Counted from the stretch's first letter, positions 42,279 to 51,369 are shown. The stretch is DNA of 64,000 nt from Rhizobacter terrae (GCF_003852895.1 NZ_QUSW01000008.1:62001-126000); one strand, 5' to 3'. The notes: generated by a model from the sequence alone, not told the origin. Numbers and translations: made by a program.

Positions 42279-42674
42279 ATGAAGCTGAACCGACTCTGTG
42301 CCCTGGTGGCCCTGTGCGTCGCTCCCGTTGCCTTTGCACAAACTACAACGGCCCAGCCGGTGCAGGACCCGCGCACCATGCCGGCCGAAGTGGTGGCGCC
42401 GCCCGCGGACACGCCCGCCACACCCGCGCCTGCGCAACCCCAGCAGGTCATCGTGCTGCCAGAGAAAGTGATCCAGACGTCCGTCGACTTGACCACCGGC
42501 GGGCCGCAGTCGCCCCAGAGCGCGCGCGATGCACGCATCGAGGCGACGAATGCCTTGGCCGAGGTGCGCGCCCAGTGCCGCCGCGAAGGACATGGTGCCG
42601 CGAACAGCCAGTGCATGCGCCAGGCCCAGGCGGATCACGATGCCGTGCTGGCACGGCTGAGCGGCCGCCGTTGA
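42279..42674 (+). CDS. Small secreted protein of unknown function
   Basis: I do not recognise a family. The 131-residue protein has a clear signal peptide, MKLNRLCALVALCVAPVAFA, cleaved before QTTTAQ. The mature part is a Pro/Ala/Thr-rich region, then QVIVLPEKVIQTSV and a C-terminal helical segment (ARIEATNALAEVRAQCRREG) with two cysteines (RAQCRR and SQCMRQA) spaced to form a disulfide. It is periplasmic or extracellular. A good GAAGGAGA site precedes the ATG. It follows the kinase-HDOD-GAF gene by 73 bases. Confidence 0.75.
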   Translation: MKLNRLCALVALCVAPVAFAQTTTAQPVQDPRTMPAEVVAPPADTPATPAPAQPQQVIVLPEKVIQTSVDLTTGGPQSPQSARDARIEATNALAEVRAQCRREGHGAANSQCMRQAQADHDAVLARLSGRR

Positions 42675-42707
42675 TGGCCGATTGATCCGATCGAGCGACT
42701 TCGCGCC

Positions 42708-43175
42708 TCACAGGCCGAGGTCGCTCAACCCTGGGTGATCGTCCGGCCGGCGGCCCAGCGGCCAGAAGAACTTGCGATCCGCCTCGGTGATCGGCAAGTC
42801 GTTGATGCTGGCGAAGCGCCGCTGCATCAGGCCGAACTCGTTGAACTCCCAGTTCTCGTTGCCGTACGAGCGGTACCAATGACCGGAGTCGTCGTGCCAT
42901 TCGTAGGCGAAGCGCACGGCAATGCGGTTGCCGTCGTGCGCCCAGAGTTCCTTGATCAACCGGTAGTCCAGTTCGCGTGCCCATTTGCGGGTGAGGAATT
43001 CCTTCACCTGCTCGCGGCCAACCGGGAACTCGGCGCGGTTGCGCCACTTCGTGTCTTCCGTGTAGACCTGCGCGACGCGCGCCGGGTCGCGGGAGTTCCA
43101 GGCGTCTTCGGCGAGGCGGACTTTCTGGGTAGCGGATTCCTTGGTGAAGGGCGGGACGGGCGGCTTGGTGTCCAT
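42708..43175 (-). CDS. NTF2-like family protein (DUF1348)
   Basis: A 155-residue protein filled by one SnoaL/NTF2-like fold of the DUF1348 type. Features include [67 protein letters not shown] and [21 protein letters not shown]. The fold forms a small hydrophobic pocket, but no catalytic role is established for this family. It is divergent from a TetR gene across two identical palindromes, so it is most likely that regulator's target and perhaps responds to a xenobiotic or reactive ligand. Confidence 0.88.
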   Translation of the reverse strand: MDTKPPVPPFTKESATQKVRLAEDAWNSRDPARVAQVYTEDTKWRNRAEFPVGREQVKEFLTRKWARELDYRLIKELWAHDGNRIAVRFAYEWHDDSGHWYRSYGNENWEFNEFGLMQRRFASINDLPITEADRKFFWPLGRRPDDHPGLSDLGL

Positions 43176-43211
43176 GGAGTGTGGTCGGTTGGTGGAAGAG
43201 GTCGAAGCGAT

Positions 43212-43229
43212 GTAGACAGAGTTGTCTAC
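43212..43229. promoter_or_regulatory. TetR operator copy 1
   Basis: Perfect palindrome GTAGACA-N4-TGTCTAC. It is nearer the NTF2-like gene. The same 7-base arms recur at 43248-43265, 36 bases along. Confidence 0.85.
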
Positions 43230-43247
43230 GTGCGCAGTCTAAAGGCG

Positions 43248-43265
43248 GTAGACAAGTCTGTCTAC
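43248..43265. promoter_or_regulatory. TetR operator copy 2
   Basis: A second perfect GTAGACA-N4-TGTCTAC, with different spacer bases. It ends 10 bases before the TetR ATG and covers the region where the ribosome site and promoter of the regulator should be, as expected for autorepression. Confidence 0.85.
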
Positions 43266-43275
43266 AATCGCCGAC

Positions 43276-43866
43276 ATGCCAAGCCGACGAACGACTGCCG
43301 CTGCCTTGAATCTACCCCTCGCAGGTGACGCGACTCCGCGGGAGCGCATCCTCAGCACGGCCCATGACCTGTTCTACCGCGAGGGCATTCGCGCCACGGG
43401 CATCGACCGCGTGATCGCCGAGGCGGGTGTCACCAAGGTCACTTTCTACCGGCAGTTCCCCAGCAAGGACGACCTGATCCTCGCATTCCTCGAGCAGCGC
43501 CACGAGCGCTGGATGACGTGGTTCGTCGATGCACTGGCGCGCCACGGCGGCACCGTGGACGCGATCGTGCCGACCTTGCGGGAATGGTTCTCAAGCCCCG
43601 ACTACCGAGGCTGCGCATTCATCAACAGCGTGGGTGAACTGGGGCCGGTGCAGCCGGCGGTGGTGGAGGTGACGCGCAGCCACAAGCAGGAGATGGCGGA
43701 TGCTGTCGCGGCCGTGCTGCCGACGGGCCGCGGCCGCTCGGCAGAGGCCCGTGCGATTGCGCTGGCCATCGATGGTGCGATCGTCCAGGCCCAGGTGCTG
43801 GGCACACCCGAAGAGGCACTGGAGCCGCTCTCGCTACTGCTGAAGGCGATGAAGCGCGGGGCTTGA
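43276..43866 (+). CDS. TetR/AcrR family transcriptional regulator
   Basis: A 196-residue repressor. The N-terminal HTH reads PRERILSTAHDLFYREGIRATGIDRVIAEAGVTKVTFYRQFPSKDDLILAFLEQR, spanning residues 20-75. The C-terminal ligand/dimer domain resembles the TetR_C group with RGCAFINSVGELG and HKQEMADAVAAVLP. It is divergent from the NTF2-like gene. Two identical palindromes in the 100-base gap are its likely operators for both genes. The ligand is unknown. Confidence 0.93.
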   Translation: MPSRRTTAAALNLPLAGDATPRERILSTAHDLFYREGIRATGIDRVIAEAGVTKVTFYRQFPSKDDLILAFLEQRHERWMTWFVDALARHGGTVDAIVPTLREWFSSPDYRGCAFINSVGELGPVQPAVVEVTRSHKQEMADAVAAVLPTGRGRSAEARAIALAIDGAIVQAQVLGTPEEALEPLSLLLKAMKRGA

Positions 43867-43881
43867 AAGGGAGGGGAGGTT

Positions 43882-43976
43882 GACGAGCCTTACCCCCGGC
43901 ACTGGTCGCAACGCTTGTGGCTGCTTCGTTCCCGACCTGACCAGGTTGGGCGCGCTTCCATGCGGGGAGGCCCGTC
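43882..43976 (-). ncRNA. ffs: Signal recognition particle RNA, 4.5S type
   Basis: On the minus strand the sequence carries the conserved SRP apical region: ACCTGGTCAGGTC, then GGAACGAAGCAGCC, the Ffh-binding loop. The two ends pair over nine bases: GACGGGCCT at 43976-43968 with AGGCTCGTC at 43890-43882. The size, about 95 nt, is that of a bacterial small SRP RNA. It lies between the TetR gene and the purM-like gene, upstream of dnaX. Its 5' end is inferred from pairing and from the -10 just upstream. Confidence 0.93.
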
Positions 43977-43984
43977 AGGGGCGG

Positions 43985-43990
43985 ATTGTA
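43985..43990 (-). promoter_or_regulatory. ffs: -10 element of the SRP RNA gene
   Basis: TACAAT on the minus strand lies 8 bases before the inferred 5' end of the SRP RNA. The -35 would fall in the last codons of the purM-like gene and is weak. Confidence 0.5.
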
Positions 43991-44021
43991 GGCGACGCCG
44001 ATGCGCCGCCTTCGCGTGGGC

Positions 44022-45149
44022 TTATCGAAGTTGCAGCGCGTCGTCGCCAAACTCGATGCCCAGCGGCTCGACGATGAGCTTCTTGGGACCCGCCTCGACC
44101 ACGCCCGCAACGATCGCATCGATGCCTTGCGCCTTCGCGACAACCACGGTCTTCTGCGCATCCTCCGCCCGCACGAAGAGCGCGAAGCCCGCGCCCATGT
44201 TGAGGGTGGAGTAGGCCTCCTTGTCGTCCTGCTTCGCATGCTCCTGCATGAACTTGAGCACGGGCGTGACGGACGGGACGCTGTGGATGCGATAGGTGAG
44301 CGTGGCCGGATGCCGCAGCAGCTTGCGCCATCCGTGGCCGGTGATGTTCGCGCAGTAGTGCGGCTTCACACCCGCGGCGTACAGCGCCTCGGTGACGGGC
44401 GAGTACAGCACCGTCGGCGCGAGCAGGGCCTCGCCATATGACACGCCGGGTTCCACTTCGGTGAGGTAGCCATTGGGCAGCCGCTCGACCAGCTTGCGCG
44501 CCAGGCTCAAGCCGTTGGCGTGGATGCCGCTCGATGCCAGCAGCACGATCGCATCGCCCGCGCCGAGCTTGTCGCCCACCGACAGCCGCTCCCTCGGATT
44601 GATGATGCCGGTGCACGACGCCGCGAGGTCGATGCGCCCGTCGGCCACGATGCCCGCCAGCGCCGGCGTCTCGCCGCCGCCCCAGGCCACCTTGCAGGTG
44701 TCGCAGGCGCGCTTCCAGCCGTCGACGAGCGCCTTCGCGCGCTGCGCATCGGAGAACCAGTCCGAGCCGCCCGCGGCCCAGTAGGCCTGCACCACCAGCG
44801 GCGTCGCGCCCACCGTGATGAGGTCGTTGATCGCCATGGCGATGGTGTCTTGCGCGATGCTGTCGTAGTAGCTCTTGCCGGTGAGCTTGTTCATCTCGTC
44901 GGCCACGAGCGCCTTGGAGCCCAGGCATTCGACGATGCTCGCGATGTAGAACGGACCCACGTCCACCACGTAGGCCGACTCGCCGCGCGAGGCGGCCACT
45001 TCGCTGAAGCCGTGGTGCGCGAGGTGCGCACCTGTCGCGGCGGCTGCCCGCTGGGCCGCCACTTTCAGCGGGTCGATCAGGTCGTAGTTCACGCCGGCCT
45101 GTTCGTAGCTGAGCGTGCCGGATGCGGGATGGGAAGCAGGGGAAGTCAT
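44022..45149 (-). CDS. PurM-like AIR synthase family protein
   Basis: A 375-residue protein of the PurM/PurL/SelD ATPase fold. It is annotated by resemblance to phosphoribosylformylglycinamidine cyclo-ligase, step 5 of purine synthesis. Visible features: TLSYEQAGVNYDLIDPLK, IAQDTIAMAINDLITVGATPL (the Asp-rich nucleotide-binding helix), WGGGETPALAGIV, LLASSGIHANGLSLARKLV, ITGHGWRKLLR and TLNMGAGFALFV. It is divergent from the E. coli enzyme (extra N-terminal residues, VECLGSKALVADEM insertion), so it may be a separate AIR-synthase-related clade. It is divergent from dnaX. Confidence 0.8.
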   Translation of the reverse strand: MTSPASHPASGTLSYEQAGVNYDLIDPLKVAAQRAAAATGAHLAHHGFSEVAASRGESAYVVDVGPFYIASIVECLGSKALVADEMNKLTGKSYYDSIAQDTIAMAINDLITVGATPLVVQAYWAAGGSDWFSDAQRAKALVDGWKRACDTCKVAWGGGETPALAGIVADGRIDLAASCTGIINPRERLSVGDKLGAGDAIVLLASSGIHANGLSLARKLVERLPNGYLTEVEPGVSYGEALLAPTVLYSPVTEALYAAGVKPHYCANITGHGWRKLLRHPATLTYRIHSVPSVTPVLKFMQEHAKQDDKEAYSTLNMGAGFALFVRAEDAQKTVVVAKAQGIDAIVAGVVEAGPKKLIVEPLGIEFGDDALQLR

Positions 45150-45197
45150 GGGACGGGATTATCGGTCAGCCGATGTCGCCCCCGTAGAATCGCCCGG

Positions 45198-47090
45198 ATG
45201 AGCTATCTCGTCCTCGCGCGCAAGTACCGCCCGTCCAATTTCGAGCAATTGGTGGGGCAGGAGCACGTCGTGCAGGCATTGGCGAATGCGCTCACGCAGG
45301 GACGGCTGCACCACGCCTACCTGTTCACCGGCACCCGCGGCGTGGGCAAGACCACGGTGTCGCGCCTGCTGGCGAAATCCCTCAATTGCACCGGGCCGGA
45401 CGGGCAGGGCGGCATCACGGCGCATCCGTGCGGCGTGTGCAATGCCTGCCGCGACATCGACTCCGGCCGCTTCGTGGATTACGTGGAGCTCGATGCAGCC
45501 TCCAACCGCGGCGTGGAAGAGATCTCCACGCTGCTGGACCAGTCGGTCTACAAGCCGGTGGTGGGGCGCTTCAAGGTCTACATGATCGACGAAGTGCACA
45601 TGCTCTCCACCACGGCATTCAATGCGATGCTGAAGACGCTGGAAGAGCCGCCCGAATACCTCAAGTTCGTGCTGGCCACCACCGATCCGCAGAAGGTGCC
45701 GCCCACGGTGCTGTCGCGCTGCCTTCAGTTCAACCTGCGGCCGATGGCGCCGCAGACGGTGCACTCGCACCTCACCAACGTGCTGCAGGCCGAGAGCATC
45801 GAGGCCGAGCCCGGTGCCTTGCGCTTGCTGGCCCGTGCGGCGCGCGGGTCGATGCGCGATGCCTTGTCGCTGACGGACCAGGCGATTGCCTTCGGCGCCG
45901 GCGTGCTGGCCGAAGCCGGCGTGCGGCAGATGCTGGGGGCGGTGGATCGCGGGCATGCGGTGCGCATCATCGAGGCACTGGCGGCGAACGACGGCGCGGC
46001 ATTGATCGCGGCAGCCGATGCCCTGCGCGGCATGGGCTTGTCGGCGGCGGGCACGCTGGAGGAACTCTCCGAGCTGCTGCAACAGATGGCGGTGGCACAG
46101 GCCGTGCCGGGTTCGCTGGACGCGAACGATCCCGACAGCGCTGCGGCGGTGCGCCTGGCTGCCGCGCTGCCGGCCGATGAGATCCAGCTTTGCTACAGCA
46201 TGGCCATCCATGGCCGCGCCGAACTGGGCCTGGCGCCTGACGAATACAGCGGATTGGTGATGGTGCTGCTGCGCATGTTGGCCTTCCGGCCGCAGGGCAG
46301 TGGCGATGCGATGCCTGCGCCACGCAAGCCGTCGGCGCAGCCTGCGGTGGCGTCGAGCGCTGCGGTGGCAGCGGCGCCGGTGCGGCCGGTTCCGCCAGTC
46401 GCTGCGCGGCCTGCAGCGGCGCCTCAGGCCATGCCGTCGCGTCCCGTCGCGTCGCCGCCTCCGGCACGACCCGTTGCAGCACCCGTGGCCGTGCCTGTCG
46501 CCAGGCCGAATCCTTCGCCCGCGCCGCGCCACGATGGTCCGGACGACGAGCCGCCGCCCCCGTGGGAGGATGAACCAGCGGCGGCACCTCGCGTCGCGGC
46601 ACGTCCGGCATCCGATGCGATGCCCGACTCGCCGCCGGCCATGCCGCCATCGCCTTCCACACCGCGCACCTCCACCGTCGTCAAGCGCACCGAGCTCGGC
46701 GACCGCTGGGACGAGACCGTGACGCAGATGGTCCAGCAAGGCAGCATCTCCGCGCTGGTGCGCGAGCTGGCAATGCAGGCTGAATGCATCGGCCTTGCCC
46801 ATGAGGCTGGCACGGCGGTCTGGACGCTGCGCGTCGAGCGCGAGATGCTTCGCGCCGGCACGCACAAGGACAAGCTGCAGGCCGCCTTGTCGCAGCACCT
46901 GGGCCAGCCCGTGCGGCTGGACGTCGAAGGCGGCGCGGCCACCGATTCACCGGCCCTGCGTGCCGCGGCCGAGGCCGAGCGGCGGCAGGTCGAGGCCGAG
47001 CAGATCATCCACAACGACCCCCTCGTGCAGGCGCTGATGGCGCAGTACAAGACGGCACGCATCGTGCCGGGCTCCATCAAGCCGCACTGA
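45198..47090 (+). CDS. dnaX: DNA polymerase III subunit gamma/tau
   Basis: The clamp-loader ATPase. The 630-residue protein starts [21 protein letters not shown]. Walker A is [14 protein letters not shown], followed by the zinc cysteines (CTG, CGVCNAC), Walker [11 protein letters not shown] and the SRC motif TVLSRCLQF. Domain III ends near residue 370. A Pro/Ala-rich linker follows, then a tau C-terminal region from about 490 ([22 protein letters not shown]) for contacts with the polymerase and DnaB. I saw no A-rich slippery run for making gamma by frameshift. ybaB and recR follow. Confidence 0.97.
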   Translation: MSYLVLARKYRPSNFEQLVGQEHVVQALANALTQGRLHHAYLFTGTRGVGKTTVSRLLAKSLNCTGPDGQGGITAHPCGVCNACRDIDSGRFVDYVELDAASNRGVEEISTLLDQSVYKPVVGRFKVYMIDEVHMLSTTAFNAMLKTLEEPPEYLKFVLATTDPQKVPPTVLSRCLQFNLRPMAPQTVHSHLTNVLQAESIEAEPGALRLLARAARGSMRDALSLTDQAIAFGAGVLAEAGVRQMLGAVDRGHAVRIIEALAANDGAALIAAADALRGMGLSAAGTLEELSELLQQMAVAQAVPGSLDANDPDSAAAVRLAAALPADEIQLCYSMAIHGRAELGLAPDEYSGLVMVLLRMLAFRPQGSGDAMPAPRKPSAQPAVASSAAVAAAPVRPVPPVAARPAAAPQAMPSRPVASPPPARPVAAPVAVPVARPNPSPAPRHDGPDDEPPPPWEDEPAAAPRVAARPASDAMPDSPPAMPPSPSTPRTSTVVKRTELGDRWDETVTQMVQQGSISALVRELAMQAECIGLAHEAGTAVWTLRVEREMLRAGTHKDKLQAALSQHLGQPVRLDVEGGAATDSPALRAAAEAERRQVEAEQIIHNDPLVQALMAQYKTARIVPGSIKPH

Positions 47091-47124
47091 ATTCCACACA
47101 GACACGTTCCAGGAGAACTTGACC

Positions 47125-47451
47125 ATGATGAAAAACCAACTCGCGGGCCTGATGAAGCAGGCGCAGGCGATGCAGGACAACCTCAAGAAGGCGCAGGAAG
47201 AGCTGGCCAGCATCGAGGTCGAAGGGCAGTCGGGCGCCGGCCTGGTGAAGGTCACGATGACCTGCAAGCACGACGTCAAGCGCGTGGTCATCGACCCGAG
47301 CCTGCTGGCCGACGACAAGGACATGCTCGAAGACCTGGTGGCCGCCGCCTTCAACGACGGCATCCGACGCGCCGAAGAGGTGTCGCAGGAGAAGATGGGC
47401 AAGCTCACCGCCGGCATGCCGCTGCCCCCGGGCATGAAGTTCCCGTTCTGA
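47125..47451 (+). CDS. ybaB: YbaB/EbfC family nucleoid-associated protein
   Basis: A small DNA-binding protein forming a tweezer-like dimer. The 108-residue protein reads [34 protein letters not shown] (coiled coil), [25 protein letters not shown] and [20 protein letters not shown] chose the ATG at 47125 because AGGAG lies 9 bases upstream; the ATG at 47128 is also possible, and a TTG at 47119 is too close to the site. It stands between dnaX and recR, a conserved operon. Confidence 0.96.
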   Translation: MMKNQLAGLMKQAQAMQDNLKKAQEELASIEVEGQSGAGLVKVTMTCKHDVKRVVIDPSLLADDKDMLEDLVAAAFNDGIRRAEEVSQEKMGKLTAGMPLPPGMKFPF

Positions 47452-47470
47452 TCCGCGAGGCCAGGCACAC

Positions 47471-48058
47471 GTGGCGGAGCCGTCGCTCGACGCATTGATC
47501 GAAGCCCTGAGGCGTTTGCCCGGGGTGGGCGTGAAGTCGGCCCAGCGCATGGCCTTCCACCTCTTGCAGCACGACCGCGAGGGTGCGCAGCGGCTGGCGG
47601 CGTCGCTGCAGGGGGCGGTGAAGAACATCCGCCACTGCGAGCGCTGCCACACCTTCACCGAGAGCCCGGTGTGCAGCACCTGCCTGGATGCGACGCGGGA
47701 TTCACGCCTGCTGTGCGTGGTGGAGTCGCCGGCCGACCAGGCCGCGCTGGAGCGCACCGGCAGCTACCGCGGGCTGTACTTCGTGCTGATGGGCAAGCTG
47801 AGTCCGCTCGATGGTGTGGGCGCGCGCGACATCGGCCTGGGCCAGTTGCTGCAGCGCGTGGGCGACGGCAGCGTGGACGAGGTGATCGTCGCGACCAACT
47901 TCACCGCCGAAGGTGAAGCCACGGCGCATGTGATTTCCGAGGCGATGAAGTCGCGCGGATTGAAGGTCACCAGGCTGGCAAGGGGCGTGCCGATCGGCAG
48001 CGAGCTGGAGTATGTGGACCTGGGCACGATCGCGCATGCGCTGAGCGATCGGCGGTAG
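47471..48058 (+). CDS. recR: Recombination protein RecR
   Basis: RecR acts with RecF and RecO to load RecA at gaps. The 195-residue protein has the N-terminal HhH ([27 protein letters not shown]), the four-cysteine zinc finger [16 protein letters not shown], and the Toprim domain ([18 protein letters not shown], then [15 protein letters not shown]). The start is a GTG at 47471, 20 bases after ybaB. It lies upstream of a REP-like hairpin. Confidence 0.96.
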   Translation: MAEPSLDALIEALRRLPGVGVKSAQRMAFHLLQHDREGAQRLAASLQGAVKNIRHCERCHTFTESPVCSTCLDATRDSRLLCVVESPADQAALERTGSYRGLYFVLMGKLSPLDGVGARDIGLGQLLQRVGDGSVDEVIVATNFTAEGEATAHVISEAMKSRGLKVTRLARGVPIGSELEYVDLGTIAHALSDRR

Positions 48059-48067
48059 ATCCACCCC

Positions 48068-48123
48068 CCCGTTCGCCCTGGTCCTGTCGTGACGAGGGCT
48101 TCGACAGGCTCAGCCCGAACGGG
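48068..48123. repeat. REP-like imperfect palindrome
   Basis: The outer arms CCCGTTCG (48068-48075) and CGAACGGG (48116-48123) and the inner arms CCTGTCG (48083-48089) and CGACAGG (48102-48108) form an imperfect hairpin in the gap between convergent recR and mltD. The core TTCGACAGGCTCAGCCCGAA belongs to a well-known dispersed palindrome type seen in many proteobacterial intergenic regions. It may serve as a transcript end or as a transposase-linked REP. Confidence 0.8.
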
Positions 48124-48129
48124 AATGGG

Positions 48130-49764
48130 TCAGTTCGTCTTCGCCGCCCGCGTCGTCGCATGCCCGGCCTTGGCCGAGCGCGACTTGCTCTTGCTGGCCG
48201 CCACCTGCTTCACAGGCCGCTTCGCCGTCGATGCACGCCTTGTCGCCGGTGCCTTGTTCGCCACGAACACCACCACCTGCTGCCCCGGCTTGAACGCCGC
48301 ATTGGCGCCCACCTGGTTCCACTGCGCCACCTGTGCCGCACTCACGCGGTAGCGGCGCGCGATCGTGGCCACGGTGTCCTTCTTGCCGGCCTTGATCGCC
48401 ATCTTGCGCATCGCCGGACCATCCGGGGCGAGGCTGATGGTGGCGTTGTCCGCCAGCTGAGGCGAGACGTCGTCCGGCCGCTTCTCGGTGCGCGGCACCA
48501 GGAGGGTCGAGCCGCTCTTGACGAGCATGCGTGGCGGTATGCGGTTGACCTCGCGCAATTCCGCTTCGCTCATGCCCACCTGCTTCGCAGCCTCGGCCGG
48601 ATGCAGCGTCTTGGGCACCACCCACGCCGTCCAGCTCGCCAGCGAACCCTGGTGCTCGCCCAGCGAATGCACGAAGCGGTCCGCGTTGTCGTAGGGCAGC
48701 AGCACGTAGGGCGTGCCCGCGGCGAGGATGACGGGCTTGTTCATCTGCGGGTTGAGGTTCTTGAAGTCCTCCACCGGCAGGCCCGCGAAGCGGGCGGCCA
48801 GCGACACGTCGATGTCGCGGGTGATGGGCACGCTCAGGAAGTAGGGGTGGTTGGTCACCGCGGGCAGGGCCAGCGCGAAGTTGCCCGGGTTGGCCACGAT
48901 GTTCTTCACCGCCTGCAGCTTGGGCACGTAGCGCTGCGTCTCGTAGGGCATGCGCAGGCTGAGGTAGTTGGTGGGCAGGCCCAGCCGCTGGTTGCGGGCG
49001 ATGGCACGCGTCACGTTGCCTTCGCCCCAGTTGTAGGCCGCCAGCGCGAGGTGCCAGTCGCCGAACATGGTGTGCAGGCGGTCGAGGTAGTCGAGCGCGG
49101 CGCGGGTGGAGGCGAGCACGTCGCGGCGGTCGTCGCGGAAGACGTTCTGCTTGAGCGAGAAATCGCGGCCGGTGCCGGGCATGAACTGCCACATGCCCGA
49201 CGCCTTGGCCGACGACATGGCCTGTGGGTTGAACGCGCTCTCGATGAAGGGCAGCAGCGCGAGTTCGGTGGGCATGCCGCGGCGCTCGACTTCCTCGACG
49301 ATGTGGAAGAGGTAGCGGCTGCCGCGCTCGGTCATGCGCTGCACGTAGTCGGGGCGGGAGCCGTACCACTGCTCCCAGTCGCGCACGAGCTCGGTGTCGA
49401 GGTCGGGCATGGCGAAGCCCTTGCGCACGCGGGCCCAGAGATCGGCGCGGGCAGCGGCATCGTCCAGGTTCACGGCGGCTTCGGGACGCAGCGGGTCGAC
49501 GGCGACGGGCGCGGAGGCAGCTTCGGCCGGCGCCGCGGCCATCTCAGGCGCGGAGGCGGCAGAAGCAGGGGACTCAGGAGCGGATGCCGCGGAAGCCGGC
49601 GCTTCGGGCGCCTTGGCCGACAAGGCCTCGTTCGCGGCGATGACAGGAGCATCGGGGTTGCCGGTGGTGGCACAGCCGGCCAGCAGCGAGGTGGCGGCGA
49701 TGGAAGCGAGGAGCAGGTGTGCGACACCACGCCATCGGAGGCCGCTCATGAATCGGTGAATCAT
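48130..49764 (-). CDS. mltD: Membrane-bound lytic murein transglycosylase D (LysM)
   Basis: An outer-membrane lipoprotein that cleaves peptidoglycan glycan strands. The lipobox is SLLAGC near residue 30. An Ala/Pro/Ser-rich tether (SAASAPE repeats) leads to the SLT domain, with catalytic Glu in LPFIESAFNPQAMSSAKASGMWQFMPGTG, then LALAAYNWGEGNVTRAI. Two LysM modules follow (about residues 365-420 and 455-500), then a very basic tail rich in Lys, Arg and Ala. The start at 49764 overlaps the gloB stop (ATGA), so the pair is coupled. Length 544. Confidence 0.95.
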   Translation of the reverse strand: MIHRFMSGLRWRGVAHLLLASIAATSLLAGCATTGNPDAPVIAANEALSAKAPEAPASAASAPESPASAASAPEMAAAPAEAASAPVAVDPLRPEAAVNLDDAAARADLWARVRKGFAMPDLDTELVRDWEQWYGSRPDYVQRMTERGSRYLFHIVEEVERRGMPTELALLPFIESAFNPQAMSSAKASGMWQFMPGTGRDFSLKQNVFRDDRRDVLASTRAALDYLDRLHTMFGDWHLALAAYNWGEGNVTRAIARNQRLGLPTNYLSLRMPYETQRYVPKLQAVKNIVANPGNFALALPAVTNHPYFLSVPITRDIDVSLAARFAGLPVEDFKNLNPQMNKPVILAAGTPYVLLPYDNADRFVHSLGEHQGSLASWTAWVVPKTLHPAEAAKQVGMSEAELREVNRIPPRMLVKSGSTLLVPRTEKRPDDVSPQLADNATISLAPDGPAMRKMAIKAGKKDTVATIARRYRVSAAQVAQWNQVGANAAFKPGQQVVVFVANKAPATRRASTAKRPVKQVAASKSKSRSAKAGHATTRAAKTN

Positions 49765-50531
49765 CGGAAATCGTTCTTCCATTGTCGAAGGGCGGCGAAC
49801 ACATCGGTGCCGTCGTTGCTGGCCGCGCCATGGGCACGCGCCGACTCGATCACGGCCGGTTCGGCGCAGCGCAAGAAGGGGTTGACGAGACGCTCCTGCG
49901 CGATGGTGCTGGGCAGCGTCGGGATGCCTTGCTCGCGCAGCGCTTCGCAGCGGCGCGTGTAGGCGGCGAGGTCTTCATTGTGGGGTTCGACCGCATGGGC
50001 GAACTTCAGGTTCGACAAGGTGTATTCGTGGGCGCAGCACACGCGGGTGTTGCCGGGCAGATCGGCCAGGCGCGACAGCGAGTGGTGCATCTGTTGCGGC
50101 GTGCCTTCGAACAGCCGCCCGCAGCCGGCCGAGAACAGCGTGTCGCCGCAGAACAGCGTGGGCTGGTCGGCGGTGTCTGCGGTGACGTAGGCGATGTGGC
50201 CGCTGGTGTGTCCGGGAACGTCCATGACATCGAATCGGAGTCCCATCAGCATGATGGAGTCACCGTCGCGTAACTGTGTGAAAGAACCGGGTATGTTTTC
50301 ACGGGCAGGCCCGAAAACCGGTCCCTTCAAAACGGATCGGAGGCCCTGGAGGCCTCCGACATGATCGCCATGATGGTGGGTCACTAGAATGCCCGCGAGC
50401 GTCAGCTGGTTCGACGCCAACGCGTCCAGGACGGGCGCGCTGTCTCCCGGATCGACGACGAGGGCTTGCGAGCCATCGTGGAGCATCCAGATGTAGTTGT
50501 CGGAGAAGGCGGGAATCGAAACGAGTTTCAT
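49761..50531 (-). CDS. gloB: Hydroxyacylglutathione hydrolase (glyoxalase II)
   Basis: GloB hydrolyses S-lactoylglutathione to lactate and glutathione, the last step of methylglyoxal detoxification. The 256-residue metallo-beta-lactamase-fold enzyme has the metal motif VTHHHGDHVGG, then DVPGHTSGHIAYV, FCGDTLFSAGCGRLFEGT and CAHEYTLSNLKFA. It starts [15 protein letters not shown]. Its ATG shares two bases with the divergent methyltransferase ATG. It is coupled to mltD downstream. Confidence 0.97.
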   Translation of the reverse strand: MKLVSIPAFSDNYIWMLHDGSQALVVDPGDSAPVLDALASNQLTLAGILVTHHHGDHVGGLQGLRSVLKGPVFGPARENIPGSFTQLRDGDSIMLMGLRFDVMDVPGHTSGHIAYVTADTADQPTLFCGDTLFSAGCGRLFEGTPQQMHHSLSRLADLPGNTRVCCAHEYTLSNLKFAHAVEPHNEDLAAYTRRCEALREQGIPTLPSTIAQERLVNPFLRCAEPAVIESARAHGAASNDGTDVFAALRQWKNDFR

Positions 50532-51369
50532 GTCGAACAGCGCAGCAATTATAGGTTTGGCCGACTGGCTGCGAACTCCCGCTGGCCGCTACCTGCTGGC
50601 CTGGGAACAGGCCCACCTGGACCGTGCCGTGGTCGACATCTTCGGCTTCCATGCGCTGCAGCTGGGGCTGCCCGAACTCGATGCCTTGCGGGCCAACCGC
50701 ATGCCGCATCGATGGGTGAGCGGCGACGGCTCCGAAGCCAATGGCCATGACGACCACGACCTGGCGGTGAAGCCCGCGATCATCTCGCTGCAGTGCGACT
50801 ACGACGCCTTGCCCTTCGACAGCCAGAGCCTGGACCTGGTCGTGCTGCCGCACTCGCTGGAGCTGGCGCGCGACCCGCACCTCACGCTGCGCGAGGTGGA
50901 GCGCGTGCTGCGGCCCGAAGGGCGGGTCGTGATCGTCGGGTTCAACCCAGCGAGCCTGTGGGGCCTGCGCCAGCGCTTTGGCCGCATGCGGCGAGGCATG
51001 GGGTTGAGCAGGCACACGCCGCTGTACCTGCCCAGCGAGGGCGATTTCATCGGCTACCGGCGCTTGCGCGACTGGTTGCGGCTGTTGAGCTTCGAGGTCG
51101 AGGCTGGCCGCTTCGGTTGCTATCGTCCGCCGGTGGCGTCCGATCGCTGGCTTGCGCGCTACGAATGGGCCGAACGACTGGGCGACCGCTGGTGGCCGGT
51201 GTTCGGCGCGGTGTACTCGATCACTGCGGTCAAGCGCGTGCGCGGCATGCGGCTGGTCGGGCTGGTCCGCAAGGAACGCAGCAAAGCCAAGGCGGCGCCT
51301 GCCGTCGTGGCGCATCATCATCAACATCGCGCCGGGCTGACACGCCCGGTCGAGACAGAACATTCATGA
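50530..51369 (+). CDS. Class I SAM-dependent methyltransferase
   Basis: A 279-residue protein with a methyltransferase type 11-like core. It has a degenerate motif I region ([12 protein letters not shown]), then [55 protein letters not shown], the motif III-V block. The C-terminal half ([26 protein letters not shown]) is typical of this small family, found upstream of rnhA in many betaproteobacteria. The substrate is unknown. The ATG at 50530 overlaps the gloB ATG; a TTG at 50557 ([10 protein letters not shown]) is an alternative start. Confidence 0.85.
   Translation: MSNSAAIIGLADWLRTPAGRYLLAWEQAHLDRAVVDIFGFHALQLGLPELDALRANRMPHRWVSGDGSEANGHDDHDLAVKPAIISLQCDYDALPFDSQSLDLVVLPHSLELARDPHLTLREVERVLRPEGRVVIVGFNPASLWGLRQRFGRMRRGMGLSRHTPLYLPSEGDFIGYRRLRDWLRLLSFEVEAGRFGCYRPPVASDRWLARYEWAERLGDRWWPVFGAVYSITAVKRVRGMRLVGLVRKERSKAKAAPAVVAHHHQHRAGLTRPVETEHS
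50548..50575 (-). promoter_or_regulatory. gloB: Candidate gloB promoter within the methyltransferase gene
   Basis: On the minus strand, TTCGCA (50575-50570) and a perfect TATAAT (50553-50548) are separated by 16 bases. The -10 lies 16 bases before the gloB ATG, inside codons 7-8 of the divergent gene. The -35 matches TTGACA at four of six positions. Confidence 0.45.

Noticed and set aside
45198-47090. Programmed frameshift site in dnaX for making the gamma subunit
   Set aside because: No A-rich slippery heptamer is visible near the domain III boundary; the high-GC sequence offers no E. coli-like signal.
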